Source: Persephonella sp. (lineage in GTDB: Bacteria; Aquificota; Aquificia; Aquificales; Hydrogenothermaceae). From it: DNA of 45,294 nucleotides. The notes under the pieces were generated by a model that was not told where the DNA came from, made no database searches, and saw only the letters and a program-made list of their open reading frames with translations. A program made the position numbers and the translations under genes. The stretch spans positions 1-45,294 of the forward strand of contig QNZC01000070.1 in NCBI GenBank assembly GCA_003978565.1, given 5' to 3'. This document shows, one piece after another, positions 1 to 9,220 of the stretch (position 1 is the first letter of the stretch; each line of letters opens with the position of its first letter).

Positions 1-696
1 TACCATCTTTTTTTTTGCTTGATTTTATTTTTATTTTGTTTATTATTAGATTTACTATCTTATCAAAATAGCTTATTTTCATGTTTCTCTTCATCTCCTT
101 TTTTTCTTTTTATTTTACTTTATTTCTAATGTTTTTAAACACACTTACCCTCTGGTTGGTATTCAGCCCACTATGTGATTTATAAATCAACAGTATCAGA
201 ATTAATTTTTCAATAATCCAAAAATTACTATTTAAAGTTTATTTTACAGCCTTACTTATATCTAAATTTAAAAAAATCTTTTTTCACCTGTAAAGCTGAA
301 TACCAAAAGAAAAATATTATTGAGAATTTTTAAAAGTAGTGTTATTATTAAAATAAGATGTAGAATTGAAAGACTATAACTTATACAACATAGCAACATT
401 ATTGGTTCTTTTTTCCTCTATTTATTGTTTAAACACACTAAATCTTAAAATTTTCTTCTATATTTCATTTTGTAATTTCATATATTGACCCTGTATATTT
501 TCAAAACGATACATTTGTTGAAACTTCTATAAATTTTTCTTTTTTAAGAATAATCTCCCTTATTTATAATTTTTTGTTTTTTCATTTTTTCTCTGTTATT
601 TTCTCTCTATTTTCACACTAACTTGTAGCCATTCGTCTAGTATAGCTTATATTTATTTTTATACTTTTTTCACAAGACATTTCGGAGGTAATAAAG
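1..696. other. AT-rich gene-free region
   Basis: No coding region with a ribosome-binding site and sensible composition is visible on either strand. It is very T-rich on the + strand. A 12-bp inverted repeat (156-167 and 295-306) and a 12-bp direct repeat (134-145 and 428-439) lie within it. The last bases hold the Shine-Dalgarno site for the V4R gene. It could be the decayed remnant of a mobile element or simply an intergenic spacer; nothing decides between these. Confidence 0.6.
156..306. repeat. 12-bp inverted repeat pair bounding about 150 bp
   Basis: TTGGTATTCAGC at 156-167 is the exact reverse complement of GCTGAATACCAA at 295-306. A perfect 12-bp match with mixed base content is unlikely by chance in about 700 bp. 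The arms could be the ends of a small non-autonomous element; no flanking target duplication was identified. Confidence 0.4.
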
Positions 697-1236
697 ATGT
701 CCAATAATAAAATAAAGGGAGTTATAACTCCTGAAGTAATAAACTTCTTAATTAGTCTAATGAGTGGTATTATAGGTGAAAGGGCTGTTAAAGTTGTTTT
801 AGGTAATATTAAAGGGAGTATATCCAAAGATTTAGAAGGAAGAGAGATACTGTTTAGATTTGCCAGTGAACTTCAAAAAACTTTAGGTGTTAAGGGTGCT
901 TTTGCTACAATGAGACAGGTGGGAAGGGATTTAGCAAAATACTTAATGAAACAGTATCCTAGAGATGAATGGGATGAAGTTTTAGAAAATGCTCTAAACG
1001 ATTTCGGTTTTGCTAGAAAGATAGAGAAGAAAAGAGATAGAGCTTATATCTGTAATTGTGTATTTTATGAAATTTTAGAAAAAAATAATTTAGGTCCTAT
1101 AGAACATGCTATATGCTGGGCTGGTTGGGGATTTATAGAAGGATTTATAAAGGAGATGGAAGGTGCAAAATGTATCCAATGGAAAAGTAGAGATTTTGAA
1201 AAAGAGATTTGCAGATTTGATTTTATTAAAGAATAA
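697..1236 (+). CDS. V4R (4-vinyl reductase) domain protein
   Basis: This 179-residue protein has a C-terminal half resembling the V4R domain, a fold that binds small hydrophobic or heme-like ligands and often acts as a sensor. Visible features are Cys119, Cys121, His137, Cys140, a Gly-rich GWGFIEGF segment, Cys159 and Cys172 followed by RFDF; the Cys/His spacing is what suggests V4R. The N-terminal 60 residues form hydrophobic helices, and I see no DNA-binding or catalytic domain. The start is fixed by GGAGGT at about 684-689. It stands alone, separated from the next gene by about 130 bp. The ligand is unknown. The family call is by pattern recognition only. Confidence 0.6.
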   Translation: MSNNKIKGVITPEVINFLISLMSGIIGERAVKVVLGNIKGSISKDLEGREILFRFASELQKTLGVKGAFATMRQVGRDLAKYLMKQYPRDEWDEVLENALNDFGFARKIEKKRDRAYICNCVFYEILEKNNLGPIEHAICWAGWGFIEGFIKEMEGAKCIQWKSRDFEKEICRFDFIKE

Positions 1237-1367
1237 ATTTAATTTTTAATTTTTTTGTTTTTTCTCCAAATATACTCTTTTATAACAGTTAATAAAGTTT
1301 TTATACAAAATGAATTTTTATTAAAATATCTTAAAGAGCTTAATTATGTATAAGGAGATTAGTTTTA

Positions 1368-2753
1368 ATGTTTGACAAAATTGGAAAATCAAAATTTATG
1401 AAATTTGTTCTGTTTATAACAACTTTTGCATTTGTTGGAACAGGTATAGTAGCGATAATACTTTATAAAATCTTCGGTGGAATTTCAGGAGCAGTTGCAA
1501 TTAACGGGAAAGAGATAACATTTGCAGAAATAAACTTTAGAGCTAATCAGATAAGAGCTGGTTTAGAAGCTCAAGGTTTAACTCGAAACACAAAAAGATT
1601 TGAAACGGATATTTTAAGAATGGCAGTTCAACAGGCTATAAATGATGAACTACTTTATCAGGAAGCTGAAAAGGAAAGCATTACAGCAACAGATGAAGAG
1701 GTTAAAAGGTATATATTAGATATGGAGCTATTCAAAAAGGATGGAAAGTTCTCTAAAGAGAAATATGTTCAGTTTCTAAAAAGTTTTAGTATATCACCTC
1801 AAGTATTTGAGGATATTATTAAGAAAAAGCTATCGATTATTCATTTATACAGTATCTTATATCTTGGAGGTTATATAACGGACGAGGAAATTCAAGCTTT
1901 ATCCTTCTTGAGAAATGCTTCCATTTCTGGAAAGATTTTAGTTGTGAATGCTCCTAGTGTAGATATTTCAGAAAAAGAGCTAAAGGAATTTTATGAAAAG
2001 AATAAAGATAAATTTAAAATTAAGGAAGGAGAAAAATTAGTCATATATAGAATAGATATAGATAAGATTGGAAAAGATAATGCTACAAAGAAAGCAAAAG
2101 AAATTTATAAAAATTTAAAGGAAAACAAGCCTATAGAAGACAGTTCAGTTGAAAAATTTTTTGAGGGAATATATAAAAATGATATAAATCTTCCTGAAAC
2201 CATAAAAAAAGAGTTAGAAAAGATAGAAAAGGATAAAAATATACTGTTTGTTAAAACTGATAGAGAGATATATATAGGAAAATATTTAGGAGCTGGATAC
2301 AGCTATAAAAGTTTTGATGAGGTTAAAGATAGTTTAAAAGAAGTAGTTTCACTAAAGAAAAAAGAAAAACTAACTGATGAAATTTATAAAAAGCTCATTA
2401 AAGTATACAAAAACAAAGGATTGGAAGAACTGGCAAATGGATATAATGGAAATATATCCTCTTTTGAAAATAGAAGTATCACCGATTTAGCTTTAAACTA
2501 CTCAATAAATCCAATTCAGTTAGAAAAAACTTTAGCAAAAGGGAAACATATCCTTAAACTTAAGGATAAAGTCATTATTTTAGAAGTAGATAGTTTTAAA
2601 TTCTCATCTGATAAAACTGGTCAGTTAGTTCAAATCAAACCAATAATGGAAGGAATGAGACAAGAGACAGTTTTAAAAATGTATCTAGATAAGTTAAAGA
2701 AAAATTCTGAAATAGAAATAAATCCTGTTTTAAAGGAGAAACTTAAGTTATGA
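1368..2753 (+). CDS. SurA/PpiD-like membrane-anchored peptidyl-prolyl isomerase/chaperone
   Basis: This 461-residue protein has a short cytoplasmic tail, one transmembrane anchor (about residues 10-35) and a SurA-N-like helical domain starting at VAINGKEITFAEIN (about 44-57). That order is the PpiD arrangement: a periplasmic folding factor tethered to the inner membrane. The middle part (about 200-345) fits a parvulin domain in length and position but is poorly conserved, so isomerase activity is uncertain and a pure chaperone is possible. The C-terminal segment is again helical. An AGGAG-type site precedes the ATG. The next gene overlaps its stop by four bases, so the two are probably cotranscribed. 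Confidence 0.75.
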   Translation: MFDKIGKSKFMKFVLFITTFAFVGTGIVAIILYKIFGGISGAVAINGKEITFAEINFRANQIRAGLEAQGLTRNTKRFETDILRMAVQQAINDELLYQEAEKESITATDEEVKRYILDMELFKKDGKFSKEKYVQFLKSFSISPQVFEDIIKKKLSIIHLYSILYLGGYITDEEIQALSFLRNASISGKILVVNAPSVDISEKELKEFYEKNKDKFKIKEGEKLVIYRIDIDKIGKDNATKKAKEIYKNLKENKPIEDSSVEKFFEGIYKNDINLPETIKKELEKIEKDKNILFVKTDREIYIGKYLGAGYSYKSFDEVKDSLKEVVSLKKKEKLTDEIYKKLIKVYKNKGLEELANGYNGNISSFENRSITDLALNYSINPIQLEKTLAKGKHILKLKDKVIILEVDSFKFSSDKTGQLVQIKPIMEGMRQETVLKMYLDKLKKNSEIEINPVLKEKLKL

Positions 2754-3253
2754 AAAAAACTCCCTATTCATATGATTTTCTCTGGTATCAAATAAATTAT
2801 GCTTATGAAAATATAAAGAAAAAAAAATATAGAGAACTTTTAAATAAATTTTTGACAAATGAAGAGGTTAAAACTAAATTTAATAAGGTAATAGAAAAAA
2901 AAGTTAGGAGATACGAGGGAGGGAAACTGGAAAAGACAGCATCAGTTTTATCAATAGCTTTATGTATGTATGACAACTACCCTGAAATAGATATAGATTT
3001 ATTGCTTACTGCAATAATTTTATATAGTTTTAGCAGTTTATATACAAAAAGAGAGTTTTACGAGTATATAAAAGATTATCCGGAGCTAATTCCTTTCCTC
3101 TATAGAAAAAAGAGAAAGAAACCTATACTTGAAGTTTTGTTGTTTGAGGATTTATTAAAGTTAGATGACAAGATAATGAAATATATATTTCAAAGGAGAG
3201 AAAAAGATGATTGGCACAGAAAGGGTGATATATCAGGATGGAAATCACTTTAA
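2750..3253 (+). CDS. Conserved hypothetical protein, function unknown
   Basis: I do not recognise this 167-residue, Lys/Tyr-rich basic protein. It has no signal peptide and no clear membrane segment; the central stretch (about 66-98) looks like two packed amphipathic helices, loosely like an HD-type helical bundle but without an HD pair. It starts by a four-base ATGA overlap with the PpiD-like gene. Its last 47 bases overlap the start of the ODP-like gene in another frame. Such tight coupling on both sides suggests one transcript and makes a spurious gene unlikely. Confidence 0.6.
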   Translation: MKKTPYSYDFLWYQINYAYENIKKKKYRELLNKFLTNEEVKTKFNKVIEKKVRRYEGGKLEKTASVLSIALCMYDNYPEIDIDLLLTAIILYSFSSLYTKREFYEYIKDYPELIPFLYRKKRKKPILEVLLFEDLLKLDDKIMKYIFQRREKDDWHRKGDISGWKSL

Positions 3254-3983
3254 TATTCTTTTAGAAGATTTTGGACATGGAGAGATGGTTCAGGCAAATG
3301 TCCATATGATTATTGATAATGGGGAAGGAATAATATTAGATCCGGGAGGACATAAAGTTTTTAAACATCTTTTAACTGAAGTTGGTTCATTAATAGGTTT
3401 AAATAACCTTAAATATATTTTTCTTTCACATCAGGATCCAGATATAGTTGCGGCAATAAATGGTTGGTTAATGACAACAAATGCTACAGCCATTGCACCT
3501 AAACTATGGCTTAGATTTATACCTCACTTTGGAGTAGATAGATTTGTTATTCACAGAATTAAAGGAATAAAGGACACAGGTGGAACTATAAAACTTGGAA
3601 AAAATAAACTATATATAATCCCAGCACATTTTATACATTCTCCGGGAAATTTTCAAATTTATGACCCGGTATCAAAAACACTCTATTCAGGAGATTTAGG
3701 TGTTTCTTTAGGACAGGATTATATGTATGTGAAGGATTTTGATAGACATATTAAGTATATGGAAGTTTTCCATAGAAGATATATTCCTTGCAATAAGGTT
3801 TTGAAGACATGGGTCAAAATGGTTAGAAAGTTAGATATAGAAACCATCGCTCCTCAACACGGAGCTATAATGAAAGGTAAAGATATTGTTAATAGATTTT
3901 TAGATTGGATTGAAGATTTAGAATGTGGTTTAGATATAATGGAACCTATATATGAAATAAACGATAAAGAATTGGAGTTGTAA
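3207..3983 (+). CDS. ODP-type di-iron oxygen-binding metallo-beta-lactamase-fold protein
   Basis: This 258-residue MBL-fold protein resembles ODP/FprA-type flavodiiron cores without a flavodoxin domain. Metal-ligand positions are visible: HQDPD (His75, Asp77, Asp79), His144 in HSPGN, Asp163 in SGDLG and His218 in QHG. The SHQDPD form is characteristic of the oxygen-binding di-iron proteins first tied to chemotaxis sensing of O2, and differs from the HxHxDH of hydrolases. The start is supported by AGGAG before ATG 3207 and lies inside the preceding gene. No chemotaxis gene is nearby, so here it may sense or scavenge O2. It immediately precedes rsmH. Confidence 0.75.
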   Translation: MIGTERVIYQDGNHFNILLEDFGHGEMVQANVHMIIDNGEGIILDPGGHKVFKHLLTEVGSLIGLNNLKYIFLSHQDPDIVAAINGWLMTTNATAIAPKLWLRFIPHFGVDRFVIHRIKGIKDTGGTIKLGKNKLYIIPAHFIHSPGNFQIYDPVSKTLYSGDLGVSLGQDYMYVKDFDRHIKYMEVFHRRYIPCNKVLKTWVKMVRKLDIETIAPQHGAIMKGKDIVNRFLDWIEDLECGLDIMEPIYEINDKELEL

Positions 3984-3984
3984 A

Positions 3985-4875
3985 CTGAAGTTAGAACATT
4001 ATTCTGTTTTGCACAGGGAAGTTTTAAAATTCTTTAAAGAGAATATAGGTGATGGAATAGTTGTAGATGCCACCGTAGGAGGTGGTGGTCATTCTAATAT
4101 CCTTTTGGAAAATATCCCAGATATTTATATAGTTGGAATTGATAAAGATGATTTTGCGTTAGAAAGGGCAGAAGAAAAACTAAAGAAATTTAAAGGAAGA
4201 TATAAACTTATAAAAAGTCCATTTAAAGATATTGATAAAGTCCTAAAAGAGCTGAACATTTCTAAAATTTCAGGTTTTCTCTTTGATTTTGGAGTTTCTA
4301 TGTTCCAGTTAAAGCATCACAGAGGTTTTTCATTCCAGAGGGAAGAACCACTAGATATGAGAATGGATACTTCTCAAGAGTTAACCGCTTACTATGTTGT
4401 AAATTATTATCCTTTAGAAAAATTAGAAAAAATATTAAAAGAGTATGGAGAAGAGAGATTTTATAAAAAAATTGCAAAAAGTATAGTTGAAAGAAGAAAA
4501 AAGAAAAAGATTGAAACTACAAAAGAGTTAGCAGATTTAGTTTTTAAACTATATCCTAAACCTTTAAGATATAAAAAAATACATCCTGCAACTAAAACCT
4601 TTCAAGCTATAAGAATAGAGGTTAATAGTGAATTAGATGAAATTAAAGAAGCTTTACCAAAGGCTATAAATCTATTGGAAAACGGTGGGATAATTCAAGC
4701 TATATCTTTTCATTCATTAGAGGATAGAATTGTAAAAAATATCTTCAAAGAAGGAAAAAAATTAAAGAAACTGGAAATTTTGACGAAAAAGCCTATAATA
4801 CCTACAGAAAAGGAAATATTAAAAAATCCTGCATCTAGAAGTGCAAAATTAAGGGTAGGTAAGAGGTTAAATTAA
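3985..4875 (+). CDS. rsmH: 16S rRNA (cytosine-1402-N4)-methyltransferase RsmH
   Basis: RsmH (MraW) N4-methylates C1402 of 16S rRNA using S-adenosylmethionine. Seen: the SAM-binding motif DATVGGGGHS, then FDFGVS and a C-terminal SRSAKLRV. The best start is unusual. The first standard initiator in frame (TTG 4009) would delete the conserved N-terminal HYSVL-type segment, whereas CTG 3985 has GGAG at 3974-3977, seven bases upstream, and restores KLEHYSVLHREV. From CTG the protein is 296 residues, normal for the family. The GGAG lies within the end of the ODP gene, so the two are coupled. ftsL follows directly, as in the dcw cluster. Confidence 0.93.
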   Translation: MKLEHYSVLHREVLKFFKENIGDGIVVDATVGGGGHSNILLENIPDIYIVGIDKDDFALERAEEKLKKFKGRYKLIKSPFKDIDKVLKELNISKISGFLFDFGVSMFQLKHHRGFSFQREEPLDMRMDTSQELTAYYVVNYYPLEKLEKILKEYGEERFYKKIAKSIVERRKKKKIETTKELADLVFKLYPKPLRYKKIHPATKTFQAIRIEVNSELDEIKEALPKAINLLENGGIIQAISFHSLEDRIVKNIFKEGKKLKKLEILTKKPIIPTEKEILKNPASRSAKLRVGKRLN

Positions 4876-5190
4876 ATGATGGTAAGAATTAAAGAAAGAC
4901 TTTTTGAAATAAAATTAGAAATTAAACTTTTTCTTAGATTTTTACCTCTATCTGTAATCTTACTTGTTATGGGTGGATTTTTAATAATTTACAATACCCA
5001 TTATATAAAGGTTGATAACGAGATAATTAGAACCAGTCAGAATATTCTCACTATTCAGGAAAGTATACTTAATTTAAAAAAAGAGAAGAGTAAGCTTATT
5101 TCACCTAAAAATATTGAGAGCAGAGCAAAAGAAGAACTAAATATGGTAAATGTAAATTTAGAAAAAGTTAGATTTCTAGTTAATGAATGA
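4876..5190 (+). CDS. ftsL: FtsL-like cell division protein
   Basis: This 104-residue bitopic membrane protein has a cytoplasmic basic tail, one transmembrane helix (about 20-40) and a heptad-rich extracytoplasmic helix ending in NIESRAKEELNMV, which resembles the C-terminal FtsL motif. FtsL acts with FtsB/FtsQ to activate FtsWI at the septum. Sequence conservation in this family is low; the call rests on topology, size and position between rsmH and ftsI, the canonical dcw order. It begins right after the rsmH stop and overlaps ftsI by eight bases. ATG 4879 is an equally possible start. Confidence 0.8.
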   Translation: MMVRIKERLFEIKLEIKLFLRFLPLSVILLVMGGFLIIYNTHYIKVDNEIIRTSQNILTIQESILNLKKEKSKLISPKNIESRAKEELNMVNVNLEKVRFLVNE

Positions 5191-6877
5191 AAGTAGAGTA
5201 ATATTCGTATCTTTTCTATTTATCATAGGATTTCTTATTGTTATCTTCCGTCTAATAGATTTACAGACAAGGGATAAAGAAATATTAGAGGAGCTTATAA
5301 AAAGACAGTATATAAGGGAAGAAAAGGTTATACTTCCAAGAGGAACTATATATGACAGTAATGAAAATATTCTTGCTATAAGCATACCTAAATTAACTAT
5401 ATTTGCAATTCCAAAATATATAAAAAATAAAGAAAAAGTTTCAGAGGAACTCTCAAAAATCTTAAAAATTTCTAAAGCAACTATTCTAAGAAAATTAAAA
5501 AGACATAAAGGTTATGTTGTCATATCTGATAATGTTGATAAGTCCTTAAAGAAAGAAATTGAAGCTCTTAGATATAGATTAAAAGAGTGGAATATAGGTA
5601 TATTAGATAACTCAAAAAGATTTTATCCTTTTAATGAGCTTGGAGGTTCAACTATAGGTTTTGTAAATAAAATAACAGGTAGAGGTGCAGAAGGTTTAGA
5701 GTATAAGTATAACAGCATATTAGGTGGGGGACTAAAGAAAATAAGATTTATAGCTGATGCTACAGGGAAACCTTTACATATTATAGATACTTTAGACAAT
5801 ATATCCCAAGGTAAAGATATAGTTCTAACAATTGACAGTAATATTCAATATATAGCTGAAGAAGTTTTAAATAAGTATGTAAAACTTAGAAAACCCAAAG
5901 GAGCTTTAATACTGATTGTTGACCCTAATACAGGTGATATAGTAGCTAATGCTACATATCCAAATTATAACCCTAACAAATATTGGAAATACAAAATAAG
6001 GAAAAATATAACCTTTCAAAATGCCTATGAACCCGGCTCTTTAGCAAAGCCTTTTGTTCTAGCAAAAGCCATAGAAAGCAGAAATATAGATTTGGAAAAA
6101 AAATACTTTTGTGAGTGGGGAAAAATAAAGATAGATAACGTTAAGATTAAAGACCATACGCCATTTGGTGAGCTAACTGTAAGGGATATTATTGTTTATT
6201 CTTCTAATGTTGGAATTATCAAAATTGCTTTAGAGGAAAATCCTAAAGAGTTATACGACTTATTTTTCAAACTTGGATTTGGTAAATCTACAGGAACGTT
6301 TCCCGGTGAAGCTTCTGGAAAATTAAGACGGGAGTATCAACCTGTAAATGTAGCATATCTGTCCATAGGACAATCTTGGACAGCTTCTCCTATCCAGATA
6401 GCTATGGCTTACAGCTCTATCGCAAATGGTGGATTACTTTTAAAACCTAGAATACTAAAAAAAGTTATTGATAAAGAAACAGGAAAAATTGAAGAATTGA
6501 AACCTGTAGTTATAAGAAGAGTATTTAAAAAGGAAACTACAGATATTTTAAAGGGTATTCTTCTGGATGTTGTAGAAAAGGGAACAGCAAAAAGGGGTAA
6601 ATTAAGATTTTACACTGTAGCAGGTAAAACTGGAACAGCACAAAAGTATGATAAGGAGCTAAAAAGATTATCAACTGAGAAGTATTACACTTGGTTTGCA
6701 GGTTTTTTCCCTGTAATAAAACCTAAATATACTATTGTTATACTCTTTGATGAGCCACAGAAGTTATATGAAGAAGAAAAAATTGGTGGTGGTTCCGTAT
6801 CTGCACCTATCTTAAAAGATTTAGTTGACAGAATAATGTTTTACAAAAAAATAAAACCGGATAAGGGTAGTGATTGA
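5183..6877 (+). CDS. ftsI: Septal peptidoglycan transpeptidase FtsI / class B penicillin-binding protein
   Basis: This 564-residue class B PBP has an N-terminal membrane anchor (about 8-24), a dimerisation/pedestal domain and a C-terminal transpeptidase domain. Catalytic motifs are all present: SLAK with nucleophile Ser286 and Lys289, SSN (340-342) and KTG (482-484). It cross-links septal peptidoglycan in complex with FtsW. Length and the position after rsmH-ftsL favour FtsI over the elongation PBP2 (MrdA). No PASTA domain follows. It overlaps ftsL by eight bases. The rest of the dcw cluster (murE, murF, mraY, ftsW) does not follow; rimM comes next after 65 bp. Confidence 0.92.
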   Translation: MNESRVIFVSFLFIIGFLIVIFRLIDLQTRDKEILEELIKRQYIREEKVILPRGTIYDSNENILAISIPKLTIFAIPKYIKNKEKVSEELSKILKISKATILRKLKRHKGYVVISDNVDKSLKKEIEALRYRLKEWNIGILDNSKRFYPFNELGGSTIGFVNKITGRGAEGLEYKYNSILGGGLKKIRFIADATGKPLHIIDTLDNISQGKDIVLTIDSNIQYIAEEVLNKYVKLRKPKGALILIVDPNTGDIVANATYPNYNPNKYWKYKIRKNITFQNAYEPGSLAKPFVLAKAIESRNIDLEKKYFCEWGKIKIDNVKIKDHTPFGELTVRDIIVYSSNVGIIKIALEENPKELYDLFFKLGFGKSTGTFPGEASGKLRREYQPVNVAYLSIGQSWTASPIQIAMAYSSIANGGLLLKPRILKKVIDKETGKIEELKPVVIRRVFKKETTDILKGILLDVVEKGTAKRGKLRFYTVAGKTGTAQKYDKELKRLSTEKYYTWFAGFFPVIKPKYTIVILFDEPQKLYEEEKIGGGSVSAPILKDLVDRIMFYKKIKPDKGSD

Positions 6878-6942
6878 AATTTTTTAAATAATTTAAAATA
6901 TTTTTTATAAAGTTTTTTACATTAAATGAAGAGGAAGGACAA

Positions 6943-7452
6943 ATGGAAGATAATAAAAAAGATATGGTTATTGTTGGTAAGCTTCACAAAACACATGGGG
7001 TAAGAGGAGATTTAAAGGTTGAGGTTTATCCTCCAAATTTTAAGATGCCAGAGAGAATTTATATAAAAGACAAAGAGGGAAATTTTAGAACTCTAAATGT
7101 TTTAGCTTATTCAAAAAGAAAAGGATTAATAAAATTCAAAGGATATGAGGATTTAGATAAAGCTAAAGAACTTAAACATAAATACTTTTACATAGAAAAA
7201 ACAAAACTGCCAAAGTTGAAAGAGGATGAGTTTTATGTGTATCAGTTAATAGATAAAGAGGTGATTTTTAATGGAAATTATATTGGGAAAGTTATAGAGG
7301 TAGATGACAGATTATCTATAGCATATTTAATAATTAAATGTGCAGATGAAAAAGTTAGACATTTACCTTTTATAAGTGAATTTATAAAAAAGATAGATGA
7401 GGAAAAAAATATAATAGAAGTTGATTTACCTCAAGGTTGGTTAACACTTTAA
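6943..7452 (+). CDS. rimM: Ribosome maturation factor RimM
   Basis: RimM assists 30S assembly, acting on the 16S rRNA head with ribosomal protein S19. The 169-residue protein shows the N-terminal RimM barrel signature GKLHKTHGVRGDLKV and a C-terminal PRC-barrel half (about 90-169) ending in VDLPQGWL, typical of the family. A GGAAGG site lies just upstream of ATG 6943. RimM is usually with rpsP, trmD and rplS; none of these is beside it, so the usual operon has been broken up, as is common in Aquificota. Confidence 0.95.
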   Translation: MEDNKKDMVIVGKLHKTHGVRGDLKVEVYPPNFKMPERIYIKDKEGNFRTLNVLAYSKRKGLIKFKGYEDLDKAKELKHKYFYIEKTKLPKLKEDEFYVYQLIDKEVIFNGNYIGKVIEVDDRLSIAYLIIKCADEKVRHLPFISEFIKKIDEEKNIIEVDLPQGWLTL

Positions 7453-7534
7453 TCTGATTTTTAACATTGTTTAAAATTTTCATTATATTTATATTTAACT
7501 TTAGGAGTTTTCTAAATTCTTTTCTGAGGTTTGG

Positions 7535-9187
7535 ATGGGAATAAGCTCAGAAACGATAGAGGAAGTGTATAGAACCGCAAATGTTTATGATGTTATTTCA
7601 GACTATTTATCACTAAAGAGAAGTGGTTCAAATTATTTGACTTTATGTCCATTCCATACAGAGAAAACACCTTCCTTTGTAGTTTCTCCTGCAAAAAATA
7701 TATGGAAATGTTTTGGATGTGGTAAAGCTGGAGATAGTATTAAGTTTTTGATGGAATATAAAGGCTTGTCTTTCAGTGAAGCTGTAGTTGAGATAGCCAA
7801 TAAATATGGAATAACCGTAAAGTATATTGGAGACACGAAAGAAGACTTAGAAAAGAAGAATTTATTTTCTGTAATACAAAAAGTTGCAGATTTTTATAGG
7901 GAAAATCTGAAAAAATTTAAGGAAGCAAAGAGTTATTTAAAGGAAAGAAATATCTTTTCATCAACGGTAGAAACATTTTTCATTGGATATTCCCCATACG
8001 ATATACAGAAACTAATAAAATTTATGGAAAGTCAAGGAATTACTATAGATGAGTTAAAAAAAGTTGGAGTTTTAGTTCAATCATTAGACGGAGAAATTAA
8101 AGATAGATTTAAAGGTAGAGTAATATTCCCTATAAAAGACCATTTAGGTAGAATTGTTGCTTTCGGTGGAAGAATTATATCTCCAAATATTTCACCAAAA
8201 TCACCGAAATATCTAAACTCCCCTGAAACAAAGATTTACAATAAAAGTAAAGTTTTATACGGTTTTTTTGAAGCTAAAGATTACTTAAGAGAGAAGAAGT
8301 ATGGGATTATAGTTGAGGGATATTTTGACTTACTGTCAATGTATCAGATAGGTTTTAAAAATATTGTGGCAACTTTAGGAACCTCTCTTACCGAGTATCA
8401 TGCAAAACTTTTAAAAAAGTTTGTGAACAAAGTTATTTTGATGTTTGACAATGATAAGGCAGGAAAGGAAGCAGTTATAAGAGCAAGTAAATTATTGTTA
8501 TCACAGGATATAGATGTTTACTATTCACCTCTAACTGAAAAAGACCCTGATGATTTAGCTAAAAAGGGAATTAAAGAGGTAGAAAATCAGTTAAATAAAT
8601 CTAAAGATATATTTGAATTCTTACTTGAAACTTTAAAGGAAAAGAATGATATTAAAGAAAAGCAAAAAATTACGAAAATTTATTTGGAACTTGCTTCACA
8701 CATACCAGATAAAACAAAAATAGGTTTCTTGATAGATAGATTATCTAAAGAAACAGGGATAAATAAAAGGTATCTGGAAATATCTTCAAAAGTTTCAAAT
8801 AAAAATAGATTTAAAGATAAGCAGAAACTTGAGTTAGACAAAAATTTATCTCACAATGAGATTTTAGTTTTAAAGGCTTTGTTAGAAAACAGAGATGAAG
8901 TGTTGACAAAGTTTAAATATTTTGATAAAATAGAAAGCTCCGAATATTTTAAAAGCTTACTATTCAGTATATTAAACGGGCAAACTGAAGAAGAGATATT
9001 CAACAAAATTTTATCATATGAAGTTTCAACAAATCCAGAGATAGCATTGGAAATATTACAGAGGATGTATGAACGCTGGAAAGAGAAAGAGATAGAACTT
9101 GAATTAATCTACAATAATAAAAAAGAAGAAGAAAGAGCTATAGAGTTAATAAACAGGTTAATACAAGAAAAACAAAAAATAAAGTAA
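7535..9187 (+). CDS. dnaG: DNA primase
   Basis: DnaG makes RNA primers for replication. Seen in order in 550 residues: the CHC2 zinc-binding domain (Cys38, His41, Cys59, Cys62), the catalytic core with FKGRVIFPI, the TOPRIM domain with acidic IVEGYFD and MFDNDKAGKEA motifs, and a shorter C-terminal helicase-interaction region. The length is slightly below the 580-600 typical of proteobacteria, with a reduced C-terminus. The ATG has GAGG about six bases upstream. rpoD follows 33 bp later, reproducing the dnaG-rpoD part of the macromolecular synthesis operon without rpsU. Confidence 0.96.
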   Translation: MGISSETIEEVYRTANVYDVISDYLSLKRSGSNYLTLCPFHTEKTPSFVVSPAKNIWKCFGCGKAGDSIKFLMEYKGLSFSEAVVEIANKYGITVKYIGDTKEDLEKKNLFSVIQKVADFYRENLKKFKEAKSYLKERNIFSSTVETFFIGYSPYDIQKLIKFMESQGITIDELKKVGVLVQSLDGEIKDRFKGRVIFPIKDHLGRIVAFGGRIISPNISPKSPKYLNSPETKIYNKSKVLYGFFEAKDYLREKKYGIIVEGYFDLLSMYQIGFKNIVATLGTSLTEYHAKLLKKFVNKVILMFDNDKAGKEAVIRASKLLLSQDIDVYYSPLTEKDPDDLAKKGIKEVENQLNKSKDIFEFLLETLKEKNDIKEKQKITKIYLELASHIPDKTKIGFLIDRLSKETGINKRYLEISSKVSNKNRFKDKQKLELDKNLSHNEILVLKALLENRDEVLTKFKYFDKIESSEYFKSLLFSILNGQTEEEIFNKILSYEVSTNPEIALEILQRMYERWKEKEIELELIYNNKKEEERAIELINRLIQEKQKIK

Positions 9188-9220
9188 AAATAAAAAAATT
9201 CCTATAAGGAGGAATAATTT

